Below, in pieces: positions 47,201 to 60,148 of a stretch of DNA of 64,000 bases; the first letter of the stretch is position 1, and each line of letters opens with the position of its first letter. The notes beneath the pieces were generated by a model. That model did no database searches and was not told the origin of the DNA. It was given only the letters and a program-made list of their open reading frames with translations. This stretch comes from Sipunculus nudus. Taxonomy: Eukaryota; Annelida; Sipuncula; Golfingiida; Sipunculidae. The DNA lies in assembly GCA_026874595.1 (NCBI GenBank), contig CM049313.1, positions 40,764,659-40,828,658 of the forward strand. Direction: 5' to 3'. The position numbers and the translations under genes are program-made.

Positions 47201-48689
47201 CAATCTTCTGATGTCAGTAATGGCTTAAACACGATCTCTCCGCTCGGACTCAAATATTTGACCCTCTCTGGTCCACGGGTACAGCGAAACTCCTCAAAAC
47301 AACTACTTATGGCCTCAAGGTTTATATTACACCACGAAAGCGACCATCATGACAGGGACACATTGAAACATACTTCCTGTGGATAATAAACTTTAGATGA
47401 AAAAGATACTTCGTTACGTCTTCAGATAACTGGGAATTCCTAAAAGTTAAATGAAGCCAGCCGACGGTGTGCGAAACCAGGAATCGTGCGCTAACTAGTA
47501 CAGGTGGTCGCCTTTTCACCCACAGTCGGGCTTTGTGTTAAAGTCACTCATAGTTACGGGAATGTGCGTCCGTCTACAGATACACAGTCTGACTGACATC
47601 AAAGTTTGTGTCTGCAAAACGTTTCACAGCTATAATACAAACTGTCTTATATAAATTGACCGATTTTACTCTCTTAACAAAATGTTAAGCGGAAAACTTG
47701 TACGAATTTAAAATTTTACATGGTTTTAATTTTTTCCTAATGATTATTTTAAATATGTGATGTTCCTCACCGCATTTTATAATACAATTTATATTTACTT
47801 CTAAAATTAAAAGAACAAAATTATTTAAAAGCAACTGAATTATGTACAGAACAAACATTGCAGGAAATTTATTAAATATATTACAGATGTTAGCACCATT
47901 TAAACAGCGTTCATATTAAGAACAAGAAATATTGATTAAATATGAAATGTTAAAGGACAGATAAAATATTACGTAGTAAAGATAAAATGTAGGAAGGAAA
48001 GGGTTTATTAATGACAATTGGTCTATTGAAATAAATTATGGATAACCATTAACCATTGTCTGGGATTAAGTCTATAACTCCACAAAGCAAAACAATAATT
48101 AATTGTTTATCATTTTTTGACATCCTGATATCTCTCTAGGCTAAGGTGACGTTCTCCAGAGTCACTCGTGTAATGGTAAGTTTATAAGAATTTCAGGTCA
48201 AGTCCAAGTAATATATTTTTAAGTGGCGTAAAGGATGTATTTAGGATTTTGTTACACTTAACGGCGAAATGAGCCTGGTAATCAGCAAGAAAGAATAAAT
48301 TAAATTCAGGAGGGTACGATGGCAATTTATAAGCACTTAAATACAAAAATTATATATTTGGCATAATGGGATACAAGTAGATAGAGTCTGTTGTGGCATG
48401 GTGATAGTACAAGTAAATTCAAATAGCATAGGATGGTATGACATCATGGAAATGCAAGTGGGAATACCAATGACAGAATACGGTTTTACATAACGGATAT
48501 ACAATAAGATACAAATGCTTCAATGATACTAGTAACTGTAAATGATCATTCTTTTCTAGATTAAGAAAGGACCAATATTTATCCCGATATGAGAGTCTTT
48601 TAATTACCAAGAAAAGGGTAGATAATATAAACTTATTAATTTTACATGGATTGTACAAATAGTTATATAACTAATCAAGGCGCTCTCCA
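47201..48689. other. Unannotated segment
   Basis: AT-rich, no element recognised. Confidence 0.45.
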
Positions 48690-48848
48690 TGGCTCAGATG
48701 ATGGCGTTTTGTAGTCTATAGGGGTAGAGACCCGGAAAACCCGGAGTAAACCACCGGTCATGGACAACCTTCTGTCACAGCCGCCCTTGGTATCGAACCC
48801 GGGTCGCTGGTGCAGAGAGTCGAGTGTTTTACCTCTGGACTATCCACA
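48690..48848 (-). mobile_element. tRNA-derived SINE
   Basis: On the minus strand TAGTCCAGAGGTAAAACACT (A-box-like) is followed by GACCCGGGTTCGATACCAAG, a near-perfect pol III B box, then a body with GGTGGTTTACTCCGGGTTTT. Family differs from the SINEs at 7430 and 14725. Confidence 0.75.
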
Positions 48849-49484
48849 TAAAAAAATTTGTAAAGCCCTGCCGTGAAAAGACCCTCACCAAGACAGCTTT
48901 CCGCGCCATATTACGTCACTACACTTGATTATATAACGAGGCCCAGGGATGAAGTAGGAGACACAGTCGTCTGGAATCGCTATGTATTTGACCTTTCTTG
49001 GCGGTTTATGAAGTCATATTGCTGGTCGTGTGACGATAACAAATTTGCCACGTGACTGAAAAATCCACATGTACAAACTTGTGCAGCTGCTGCAAGCAAA
49101 CAATGAAGAAACATTAATCAGAATAGAAAAAAAAGAAAATTATTGGTAACTAATGTGTACTTACCTCAGAAAATTACTTTTTAAATATCAGACAGAGGCT
49201 ATGATTTGTTTGTCATGCTTTGTTTGATTAATGCTCGTAACTGAATCAAGCATGCCTTAACTGGAACTGGGGAAATGATAATTACATATATATGTTTCAT
49301 GTGTAATTTGCTAAGTTTTATTGCTTTCTCTCAAATTTGAATTCCTCAATAAGTTACAGTATCACAGGTTTTTCTCACTAAAATCCAGACATGTGAAATG
49401 ATTTAAAGACTCATTTGTTTCTTCTTTAAATTCCGTTGATCATGGTTTTCCTGACCGTTACCCCGTTTTTGTTCACCTTTCTAT
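48849..49484. other. Segment with a CRE-like motif
   Basis: ATTACGTCACT near 48910 contains a CREB/ATF-type TTACGTCA. No frame with supporting splice sites. Confidence 0.35.
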
Positions 49485-50790
49485 CGCTAAACCATCTTTT
49501 CCCTTAATGGAAGTAAGATACAGAAAGCTGAATTTCGTCAACAAAGACTGTCTGACAAATGCTATCAAAGAGTCTGCACTGATTCTTGCTATCAAGATTA
49601 GATGAAAAACCCACAAAATTACCTTCCGTTCAGTAACTGAATGGTACACTGACAATACATGTGAGGCCAAACAGGCACAGGGGCAAGTAAAAGACTCTGG
49701 CGTCAACCACAGTTGACTCTACATCGTAAGATGTTTTTTAACAGAAGATATTTGGTGAATAGTCTTGTCAGTCAGGCAAAAGCAGATTATTTTAAGTCAG
49801 CCTTAGAGGAAAATAAAGGTAATGCTAGGCACCCATTTCTGGTGGTAAATAGTCTGTTTGGCAATAAATCCACTACCCAACTGCCTGCAAATAAAACAAC
49901 AACTGAGCTGGTTTACGTACCCTTAAATTGAGCAGTGACAAGACAGAGTTCTTAGTGATTAATCACAGTGAGTGAGAAACAAGCCTACATCACCTACACT
50001 AAATATTGTAAATATAATATTTTACCATCACATTCAGCAAGGAATATTGGTATCATTATGAACTCTAATGCATTGATCGATTCTCATGCCTCATCGGTGT
50101 GCAAGTCAACTGATATGCACATCCAAAATATCGGCAAACTAAAGAAATATATAGATAGGGATTCTTTTGAAACGGTTATTTATTCATTTATAACGACTCA
50201 CCTGGATTACTGCAATTACTCGTATACGGGCAACATCTGTTAGGATGAATGTATTCAGAATGTGGCAGCTGGAATCCTCACAGGGAATTCAAATTCGGAA
50301 CACATCAAGCCATTTTTGTAAGCTCTCCACAGGTTGCCAGTTGAACGGCGAGTGAAATTAAAAGTTATGATTCAGGTATATCAGTGTGTCCATGGGCTTC
50401 CGCTCCGAGTATCTTCAGGCACTATTGCAACCATACAATCCATGCCGAGCACTGTGTTCTGCTGACAAATATTTGATTGTCCCTTTCACAAAATCATCTC
50501 GAGTGAATAAGTGCCTTCAGCGTGGTGGGGCCTAAAATGTGGAATGATCTATCAATATACTTGAGATCAATAACCAGTTACTCTCAGTTTAACAGTCAGT
50601 TGAAAACATTCTTATTTAATAAATCAGTTTAGTACATACAGACTTTTTTATTTGATTTTAAATGATAACCGTATACACTCGTATATTTTTTATGATGTTT
50701 ATTCATATCATTTGTACAGCGTTTTCGAGATTTTGATTTTAAGCCATATAAGATTTATTATTATTATTTTTATTATTATTATTATTAAAT
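49485..50790 (+). pseudogene. Decayed, internally deleted CR1/L2-type LINE
   Basis: The + strand reads, with stops and frameshifts, a LINE endonuclease-RT linker (WYTDNTCEAKQAQ, VNSLVSQAKADYF, VVNSLFGNKSTTQLP) then, after a gap, an RT C-terminal part (NIGIIMNSN, HLDYCNYSYTGN, LHRLPVERRVKLKVMIQVY, MWNDLS). The central RT core with its YADD-type site is missing between about 49925 and 49935. It ends in an (ATT)n tail at 50757-50788, typical of L2/CR1-like elements. Not functional. Confidence 0.8.
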
Positions 50791-51810
50791 AGAACATTTC
50801 TTCAATCGAATACGACGTGCATGGAAACACGTCCAGGCATAGACAGTATATATATATGTATGTATATATATATATTATATGTGTGTGTTAATGTAAAACA
50901 ACATGCAAAATTAATTCTTGTATCATTAATGATTCTTCGGAAGGGTTTCCATGAAGCGTCGACTAGTACAGGCAATCAATAACAGAACATTTTTCAATCG
51001 ACCAGTAAAGCATAGTCATGTTCTGGGTTGCTTTTGTTGCAACCTGCATAAAATGTTACTTGAACTAAACAAGCCAGTTTGTAATTTCCTAAACATTTCA
51101 TTTTTCCACAATGAACGAAACCCTGTGAGGTAAGAACAGACCAACTTATTTCGCCCTCATTAAACCTCAGGGGATGCTTCTCTGGGTTCGCTGGTTCCGG
51201 ACAAAGGATTATCAAGAAATCCTGTTACCAGAATGATAGGTTCATACAGTCTACTGGTGTTATTGCCTTAGTAATTGGCCCAGGCGAACTTTTCTATAAG
51301 TTCAAAATGATGTTATTTGACTATAAAGTATTTGGACTGTGAACTGATTGGAACAACCGGGTTAGACGTGTGCTTTTGTCCATGCATCCTTCTAGTCCTG
51401 ATGAACTATTAATTTGCCTTTTAACATGTGTTATTTGACCAAAAGTTGCATTCTTATAAAATAAAAATTCTATAAAACTTATTGCTCAACTTATAACTGC
51501 TTCACTCATAGACAGAACTATTAACATATCAAGTATATTAAATACACATTAGATATATTTTTTTCCCACTTGAATACTATGATATCTCCGTATTACGTTC
51601 CAAAACTTTTTGCTTATAGCTATAGACAAGTGGAAATAAGTAAGCTTGCTTTTGGCGCGATCAGAAAAAATAACAAACACAAAAAAATAACACGCACTCA
51701 AACTGGTAGCCGTACAAAACAACTTCAAAAATCAAGATTTTTTCCAGCTTCAAACCGGTGTATCTTCAGTGTTTCTTTTCTAATGTTTCTTCTTCTTGTT
51801 TGGGAGCTGG
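50791..51810. other. Unannotated segment
   Basis: A short TA/TG microsatellite near 50850. Nothing else supported. Confidence 0.45.
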
Positions 51811-51915
51811 TGCGCATGCGCAAGATTGGACTTCAGGCAAGGCAGTCTTGTTATGGTAAACAATCACACGTAGACCGTGTTTACTCAGACACAGAACCAT
51901 AACAACTTATAAAAG
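51811..51915 (+). promoter_or_regulatory. Promoter-like cluster: NRF1 palindrome, inverted CCAAT, TATAAAAG
   Basis: TGCGCATGCGCA at 51811-51822 is a perfect NRF1 palindrome, AGATTGG (inverted CCAAT) follows directly, and TATAAAAG is at 51908. Spacing is promoter-like for + strand transcription, but no linked transcript can be shown. Confidence 0.35.
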
Positions 51916-52329
51916 AGGTGAACCGGGGATAGTAAGCCAATGTCCCTGGATGGTTTGGATGGAAACGTTTGGATTCTGAATTAATGATTTATAGTATGCG
52001 ATAAAACACATGTTTTTGGAATTGACTATGTAACTTAAATGATCTTCACTTCTTCAAACAACTGTTCCATTAAACTATCATTTAAAATTTTCTTTATTAA
52101 AAATTCTTGGTACTTGAAAAGTGGGGATTTCCTTTTTCTCCTGAGCTATATGTAAAGTAGAAAAAAAATTATTGACAGAAACTCCAAGTTCTAAGATCTA
52201 AAGCTTTTTTTATATAGCCGTTTGAATTTCCAAGAACTCAGAACCTTTTAAGGAACATATTTTGTATAGAACGGCTAGCCATTGATTGAATTTCCTGTTA
52301 TAGACGGAAAAGTAACGGCTCCGTTCTTG

Positions 52330-52807
52330 CGTCCGTCCGTCCGAAATTGGATTGTCGACGAATTTTAAGCCAAACTGTTTGACCCAAACCATTCAATATT
52401 CACATTTAGCTCAGCCACCAACAGATGAGGTCACAAGGTTAAAGGTCAAGACCACAGGACCAACTTCTTGAAAAAGCTTGTGGGTGTATTTTAATCCAAA
52501 CTTTACATCCTAAACCTTCGTTTTCCACATATGGCTCAGGCACCAAAAGAGGAACAGCTCTTTCGAATTTGAGGTCAAAAGGTCAAACCCACAGGACCCA
52601 ATTCTTCAAAAAGGTTGTTGATGCATTTAAATTCAAAGTTTTCACCCCAAACCTTCAATCTTTCACATATGGCTCAACTACCCATTTAGGAAGAAATTAA
52701 TTTTGAGGTCACAGTGTCAAAGGTCAAGGTCACAGAATCCCCCCCCCCCTTAATTTTCACATTGTTCAATTATGCTGCCTTGCGTGCGGATGCACCGCTT
52801 TGCGGTG
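52330..52807 (+). mobile_element. CTTG-ending element fragment with GGTCAAGG motifs
   Basis: Contains GTCCGTCCGTCC, then blocks like those at 41840-42960 (GGTCAAGACCACAGGACCAA, CCAAACTTTACATCCTAAAC), and ends with hairpin GCACCGCTTTGCGGTGC then CCTTG before TTT. A relative of X3. Confidence 0.6.
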
Positions 52808-53481
52808 CCCTTGTTTATTTCCAAACTGACCGACAACGACACCTGGCGCAAATTATGAGAAATAGTGACAGTTGTGCTCCGTCTTGACCTCAATTTAGGC
52901 TGAAAAAAGCGTCGTTAATTTTTTTTTAATATTTATTCAATTTTTTTTTACCATTTTATTGCGATTCATTGCAAAATGTACGTGAAACTCTCTGAGATTA
53001 GCCTTGTTATCATTTAATTAGCTCAAATAGGAGGAATTTAAAGAAAGGTAGTGTTCTATTTTCAATTGAAAAAAGTATTTGAAGCAATGTTCACGTATTT
53101 TCAAAAGAATACCACTTAATCCTCACACAGAAAATTATTATCTCCATCGAGGGCTAAAAGGCGTTTTTGCAATTACTTAAAAAGTGCCTTAAAAAGCGTA
53201 CACTAGAAGAAGTAAATGAAATATAAAAGATTTGTAGTCACCTTTTCTTAAATTACAAGAATACTACCAAATATATTCGAATGAACTACTGCCTTTTGTG
53301 AAATCGTGAACTCACTATACACCGTATTTCCGATTAATGGTTAAACGTTAAATCAAATGACAAACGCAAACAAAATACTTAGCAAAAACAAAGGGGAACT
53401 CTGGCGTCAACACTAAAACAGAAAATCCACACGTGTGTCTGGTTCGCTCGCGTGTCCAGGCCGCTCACGTGGCACGTCTCT
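52808..53481. other. Unannotated segment left of the candidate exon
   Basis: AT-rich up to about 53400, then GC-richer with CACGTG at 53466. Confidence 0.4.
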
Positions 53482-53631
53482 ATGGCAGCTTCTGAAATCC
53501 CACCTCACCAGACACACTTCAGACCATACCAATGGTTTCCAAAAGTCAATAGAAAAGGTCAAGCACAGTTATCTGCAGGAACTGTGAAACGGATTAACAC
53601 TGCCGCCTCCTACCCACATACCTTCTCTCAC
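53482..53631 (+). CDS. Candidate coding exon a, unrecognised gene
   Basis: ATG at 53482 in good context (TCTATGG) opens 50 codons, MAASEIPPHQTHFRPYQWFP and onward to TAASYPHTFSH, before a possible donor CAC|GTGATA. Codon composition looks coding compared with the AT-rich surroundings, and CACGTG boxes flank it. Family not recognised; the donor is weak. Confidence 0.35.
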
Positions 53632-54169
53632 GTGATATATCTAACAAGGAAGCCCGGTGTCAAATTTGAAAAAAAAAAAAAAAAAACAAATGTCTCCCTG
53701 TTCTCAACGCTATGGCTGGTTGACAGAGGGCGGAAAACATGGGGGATTCCCCACAATATCCAGGAGACCACAAAAGCTGTACTTTTCTAAACTACGTGTT
53801 GACTCTCCACAGTTAATGTTGTCAGAAGAAGTCGCAAGTGTGAGCTTTGAAAAAAAAACGTGGCCAGCCCTTTATGGTGTTTTGTCCTCGCGTGAAGTCG
53901 GCCGAGTTGTTACCTCGAGCCGACCATTTGACCATCCACGGCCCTGCCCTTTTTGAATGCATACAATTATTTAATTTCGCGCAAACTTTTCTAAATAGAT
54001 AGAAATCGTTTTCATCATCAAAGAAAAGCTGCAAAATTACCACACAATCACACATAAACAAAACCTAAGGGTTTCCTCTCAGTCAGGACTGTATTTTGTT
54101 TTATTGAATCTGATTAGAATAATGTTTGGCATTCACTGAATACAAGAAAGACGTTAACATCTCTCATGC
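53632..54169. other. Segment after candidate exon a
   Basis: An A18 run at about 53670 and GC-richer patches; the frame stays open to 53790 but loses a coding-like look after the A run. Confidence 0.4.
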
Positions 54170-54790
54170 TCGTGGGTTTCAAATATTTAGACAATGATTG
54201 CCCGATATATAAAACGAAAGATTTAGACAATGATTGCCCCTGATACCTGACGAACGATTTAGACAATGATTGCCGTGATACATGGCGAACGATTTAGACA
54301 ATGATTGCCCTGATACATGACGAACGATTTAGACAATGATTTACCTGATACATGGCGAACGATTTAGACAATGATTGCCCGTGATACATGACGAACGATT
54401 TAGACAATGATTTCCCTGATACATGACGAACGATTTAGACAATGATTGCCATGATACATGACGAACGATTTAGACGATTTCCCTGATACATGACGAACTA
54501 TTTAGACAAGGATTACCCGCGATACATAACGAACGATTTAGACAATAATTGCCCGGATACATTAAGAACGCTTTAGACAATGATTGCCGTGATACATGAC
54601 GAACGATTTAGACAATGATTGCCCGTGATACATGACGAACGATTTAGACAATGATTTCCCTGATACATGACGAACTATTTAGACAAGGATTACCCCTTAT
54701 ATATGACTAAAAATCTAGACAATGATTGTCCCTTGTACATGACGAACGTTTTAGCCTATGACTGCCCCTGATCCATGACGAACGGTTTAA
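54170..54790. repeat. 35-bp minisatellite, about 17 copies
   Basis: Unit GATTTAGACAATGATTGCCC plus TGATACATGACGAAC with point and length variants; the TGATTGCCC/TGATTTCCC alternation gives two sub-types. Confidence 0.93.
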
Positions 54791-56596
54791 ACAACGATAA
54801 TGCTTAAATGATGTTAAAACAATAACTCGAAAAGAGTCAATAAACTTGCAGCATTGACATACCTCATGAAGGGCTAGGTCACGCTCAAATATGAAAGGCC
54901 TTGAAAACATTTTTCATGGTTACAACAGCGATAATGCTAAAATTGTTTAACATAATAACTCATTGCATTGATCATGGGTGCCCTTGAAGTATTTTTCAAG
55001 GTCATGGAAGCGATAATTCTTAAATGATGTAAAGCTTTAAAAGTAGAATCTATGAGAAGTGACAGTACCTGTACACAAGAAACATTGTCTTGCTCTTACA
55101 AAGCGCATAACAGATGCGCAGTTGACCTGGCCTTTAACTTGCCTTGCCGGAATAATTTTCATGGCGGCCACCTATGTACATCCGAGGTTAAAAGCCAATG
55201 GATTTTTCCGAAGGACCATAAATGAAGAAAATTCCTTTTGGAATAAACAAATTTTTTTCTTCGATACTTCTGCCATATATACAGTACTAGCGAAGGATGT
55301 CTTAATATTATGCCATCGTGGTGCCCAGCCCCTTGTCGTGACTTCGAGCACCTATAGTTATCTGACACATGCAGGTAACAGTGACATTAAAACCCAAGTA
55401 ACGTGATATATTTGGTATGTTATACATTTAATACAATAAACCCATCGTCATACAAAGGGTTTTGATGTCTGGTCGCTCTCATGGGATCCTCTCACTCATC
55501 CGACGGCTCAGACATCGCTCAGGGAATACCCCGCGGGATGTGGTTGTATTGTGGGTGGAACTGTCATCAAACATTCATCATTCTGTAGATAATAAGCCTA
55601 TTCAGTCACCTGCGTGGGAGGGACGAAGGAACTGACATATGTGGAGCAGGGTGACCGACAGGACGACATATATAGAATGATACAAGGCCGACCTGAATAT
55701 TACATATTGACTGCCGACATGCGGGAAAAAGTTGGTTTCAATTACATACATGTATTTATAACAGGATTACGAAAAAACCAGTCAGTCTAATGAACATGCT
55801 TTCCTGTATACATATAAATATCAACAATATAAAGTGGTTGAAGATATAAAATGTAAAGATTAATGTTGTATATAAATGTTCAATTCATAATCGTCATCAA
55901 AGACAGGCTCATTACAATTAGAAAGAAATCAGTGAACACAATAAGTTCATTGTATAAAATACTGTCGATAAACCTATATTTACCCTGGATGGAATTATTA
56001 TTTTTTTAAATAGGTATCAGTATACTGTAGATAAGAAAAACCAGTACCTTATTTGTTTTTGTTTACTCTTGGTATCTATAAGAATCATTTACTAAATCTT
56101 TGCAACCAAAATAAGATATGATTCTTCTAAACAGGCTTGACCTGTAGTGAGTATCCTGGCGACATTTTAAAAGACAGTGTTCAATGTTTTCCTCCGCCAT
56201 GTGGCATCAACAGTATACGGACTGACTTCCATATTTGAAAAATAAACATTTAATGGACAGGATCCAAGCTTTATTCTGTTAAAGATCATTTCTTTTCGTG
56301 AATAGTTAAAAAAACTTTTTAGAGTTCCTTATAATATGCGGAAAGATTCGAGATTTTTAAGCATTTTTAAATGAGATTAAATTTTCTTGCTAGTGAACAG
56401 AATCGGGGAGTCTGTTCCATTCTTTACACGCAAGTAGAAAGAACGATCGTTTGCACTGGTCTTTTCTGAACAGGGGTACATGTATTATGTAACCCTTTTT
56501 ACTGAGATTATTCTTTGTGGACTCGGCGCGTGTTTAGCATCAACGCACACAAATAAAGGGTATCCACGCATGATACCATTCTGTAAAAATAAGAAC
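54791..56596. other. Unannotated segment
   Basis: An open frame at 55059-55406 has no recognised motif or clear splice sites. Nothing else supported. Confidence 0.4.
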
Positions 56597-56599
56597 TAA

Positions 56600-56879
56600 G
56601 GCCAAAAAAATAAAAGGTATGGTTCTTAGGCACCGACCGCGTCAATTTTAACCCCCCGCGTCAAAAATTTTGATTTTGATTTTTACCTTTCAAGAAGATA
56701 AATAATACAATTTTTGTAGTGCTTTTACCTGTTTAGGAAAGAAATTTGTTATTTTCATGCTTTTCCCTGATCATATGACATTTTATGATCATACGACATT
56801 AAAATAAAGGTAAAAATAAAATACCGCCCACTCTGATTCCTGAAAAAAGTGCCTGAGAACCATACCTTATTTTTTTGCC
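56600..56879. mobile_element. Harbinger-like MITE, 280 bp, TAA TSD
   Basis: TIRs GGCCAAAAAAATAAAAGGTA and (reverse complement) GGCAAAAAAATAAGGTATGG, both continuing TTCTCAGGCAC with small differences, flanked by TAA (56597-56599, 56880-56882). Three-base TWA duplications and GG-starting TIRs fit PIF/Harbinger. A second copy lies at 63034-63373 in inverse orientation. Confidence 0.85.
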
Positions 56880-56882
56880 TAA

Positions 56883-57259
56883 TATTGCAAACATTCTTAT
56901 TGACGATAGCGTAGACCAACTTAATTCCTAATACAATTCCGACGTACCAGTTGTTGCCGAAGCCGAAGAACATATGAAAGTTGCTTCCTCTGTACGCTGT
57001 CACACTTATTACTCAGTTTTATAAAATTGTGACCCATACTCAAGTAATGAACGAATCATAGATGTATATAGTCTGTCAAGTAACAACATCATCGAAATAC
57101 AATGGCGTATCCTTGACCTTCGAGAGTTTTTTTTCCTGGATTAAACCTTAATGACATTGTTTATAAAACTGGTTAATTCGTTTTTGATCCCGTTTTTATA
57201 ATTTAAGAAGCAGCAGATACTACTCAACCTTCAATGGTGGAGTATAGATACATGCGTCA

Positions 57260-57322
<63 letters not shown>

Positions 57323-60043
57323 GTTTAGTGTTTTCTCTCTGATGATGTATATCATTAACAAAAAAAGAAAAATAATAAATGGTTAATTATTGAACCTTTA
57401 GGACTCCAGACGTTAAACCTTGGCAGCTAGAAATGTTACCTTGGAGAATTACTGGTACGTATGATACTCTGCAGGTACACTGCAGAATCATTTTCTCATA
57501 GCTGGAGTATATAGCAGACAGTAAATTATTTTTTATAAGATTATAAGAATTGCTTCCACAATTGTTTTGCTTCAAAGTAAGGGTTGTTCAATTTATTGTT
57601 CATAATTAACATAAAGATTAGTAACCTTAACGATTTTCTTTAATTACAGCGTTTCTTGTTCTTTCACTCATTTGTTTTAAAATATTTCTTCCAATGTATG
57701 TTTCACCCTTTTTAAAAGTTCTCCAGTACATTAGTTTTACAATTTTTTTTTCTAATGTCTATTTCGCTTTCTCATAAGTTTCTTCGTCACATTTTTGTCA
57801 TCCAAGGCTTATCTCCAGGTCCAATTTATACATTCTTTTGAAGGACAATTGCGGCCTTTATTACATAATTATCTCAAGTCTGGCACATCATCAAAAAGTT
57901 TCCCTTGCTTACATTTTAGCTGTCTGTCTTCTATCAGTCTGAACTCACCTGGTATGTAAGCATCAACTTGGTGAAACGTAATACTTTATTCTCAGCTTGA
58001 ATTAGTATGGTTCCTGGGTTTACGTAACACACTCAATTGTCTGACTATAGGATCCTAGCATCATCTCTTAGCTGGTGATCCTGGTTATGAGCGGAGGATT
58101 TGGGCTCTCGGAGTGCATTTTAGTGTTATTTAAATAGACGTTATACAATGAAACACCAAAAAGATTAGATATTGGCAATATAGTCAGATACTTCAATATA
58201 AGATATTGGAATAAACATACACTCATTGAAAAATTATCCAAGTAATGACACTATGTTACCTACACGTTTTACAAGATATTAAATTTTTAATTATTAATCA
58301 ACAAAAAAATCAGACTAAGGACCCCAAGAGGGGGTCATAAGAAATCATTGGCGCCACAGTACTAAATGTATTACAGAAACAACAGAAAAAATACTCCCAT
58401 CACATAATGTATGTATGACAAACATATATATTTCCTTATTCTAATAAATTAACATGCATAAAATGTGTCCTTACTCGAGAATGATTCGGAACATGTTCCT
58501 CGAGAATGGTTTGTTCGGTAATAATATACCTGTAACAACAACAATACCATAAAAAACAACTAGAAAACAGCCAAAATATAAAAAAAATAAAACAAGCTAT
58601 AATTAACGATTATCCATGATAATTGAAACTGTTATACATGTCTTTTTCTTTCACCATTTACAAAATTTACAACCTTGATCGAAAGTCGTGTGTTTATAAT
58701 CTAAAACTGTTAAAACATTAATTGGAAAAAAAGTTTAAGAAAAAGTCGTGAAAATCAACATTCTTTCAGGATATTTAATTGGTATCGTAAATAGTTGATT
58801 AATCAACAAAAACATAGATTGCATTTTTATTATTATTTAATCAGTTATTTTTCGACTATTCGCAAATAAAATACAGCTTATTTGAAGCGAATATGTCAAA
58901 TGTTAACGAGATATAAGCATTTACATTACCCTGTCCACTTATAAAGGGTATACTTGTACGTTGTGTCGTAATGTCGTGGTTTTCATTAAATGGCCTTAAA
59001 AGGTAGTGTATCTCAAAATTAATAATGTTAACAGCTTGATTCATTATTTGGACTTACTTGGGGATCATAAAATACCTGTGTCATAAAATCCAAGAGGGGT
59101 GCTTGGAGACTCTTCCTTGTGCTTGGCCTAAAATATTTCCTCAAATTATACAAATTATTTAAATTAAACTCTCGGATGAGTTTAAAAGAAAGGTCGACCT
59201 TGTTAAGTGTGAATTTAAGCTTTAGAACAAGGAGGGGGGCTTGAGGAAATTGTTAAATGGCATGTCCGGCAGGAAACAACAGCAAAAATTGCTAGTCTAC
59301 TTTGTGTTTCTTCATCCATGAAATAAGGCATACACACACACACACCTGTAAATAACACAGGAAATATAAAGCGGAGACAGGATGTCAACCTCCTTACATT
59401 AGGACCAATTAAATGACAAGTTTCCAGCAATGGAAACCCTTGGTACCTCATGTTTTTTAACTGTTTTTTATGACATGTGGCTTCCTAGATGACTCATTAA
59501 TGTCGCATCGATATTTACCTTTTGAGATATTACTAATGTTTTAATGAGACGAATATGAATACACAGATAAACAGTGTCCAAACACGCCCACCAGTACAGG
59601 GAGAGTAGATATTTCAGGTTGGCGTATTAGCAAATTAGGACTGTTACAAGGAAACAGTTCCCGGTCCACCGGGCAGGTAACGTGTAGAAATATGTGTAAT
59701 TGCAGTTACCAGCAGGGCGAGGAAGATTCTAGTTGTTTACAAGTAGTCCTGGTTAATGTGTTTTAACTTACAGCGATGACAGTAATTAATTCAAGATCCT
59801 GACCAGACACGACGTTGGTAGCTGTGCACAGTCGGGGGAATGCTTAAAGAATGTTCTCCAACTGGCGGGGACTGGCACATGAAGTCAGATATATTAATAC
59901 CTAATAAAATATTTATAAATAACAATTCTAAATATAGGATTACTCATGGCAAATCTGCCTGTCATTACGGTTCTCTGTTGCACGTAGTAATGATACTACA
60001 AATAACGATAAATCAAGAAAGAAAGGAACACCTCTTACCCAAG
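56883..60043. other. Unannotated segment with (TA)n at 57267-57321
   Basis: No gene or element recognised; short open frames lack motifs. Confidence 0.4.
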
Positions 60044-60148
60044 GACCTTAGTAATACAAAGAATACCCGGCGAATGTCTCCATATCAGTTGACGGAACAG
60101 AGAGCCAGAGCCAACGCCCAGCGTCTCTCCCTGCTCCCGTGGATGTCG
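60044..60148 (+). CDS. Candidate coding exon b, unrecognised gene
   Basis: Between ACCCAAG and GTATAT, 35 codons read DLSNTKNTRRMSPYQLTEQR ARANAQRLSLLPWMS as two parts of one frame. Phase 0 at both ends and a local rise in GC are coding-like. Not recognised; the acceptor has a poor pyrimidine tract. Confidence 0.35.

Noticed and set aside
48700-48850. tRNA gene on the minus strand
   Set aside because: Good B box, but no acceptor-stem pairing seen and a SINE-like body follows.
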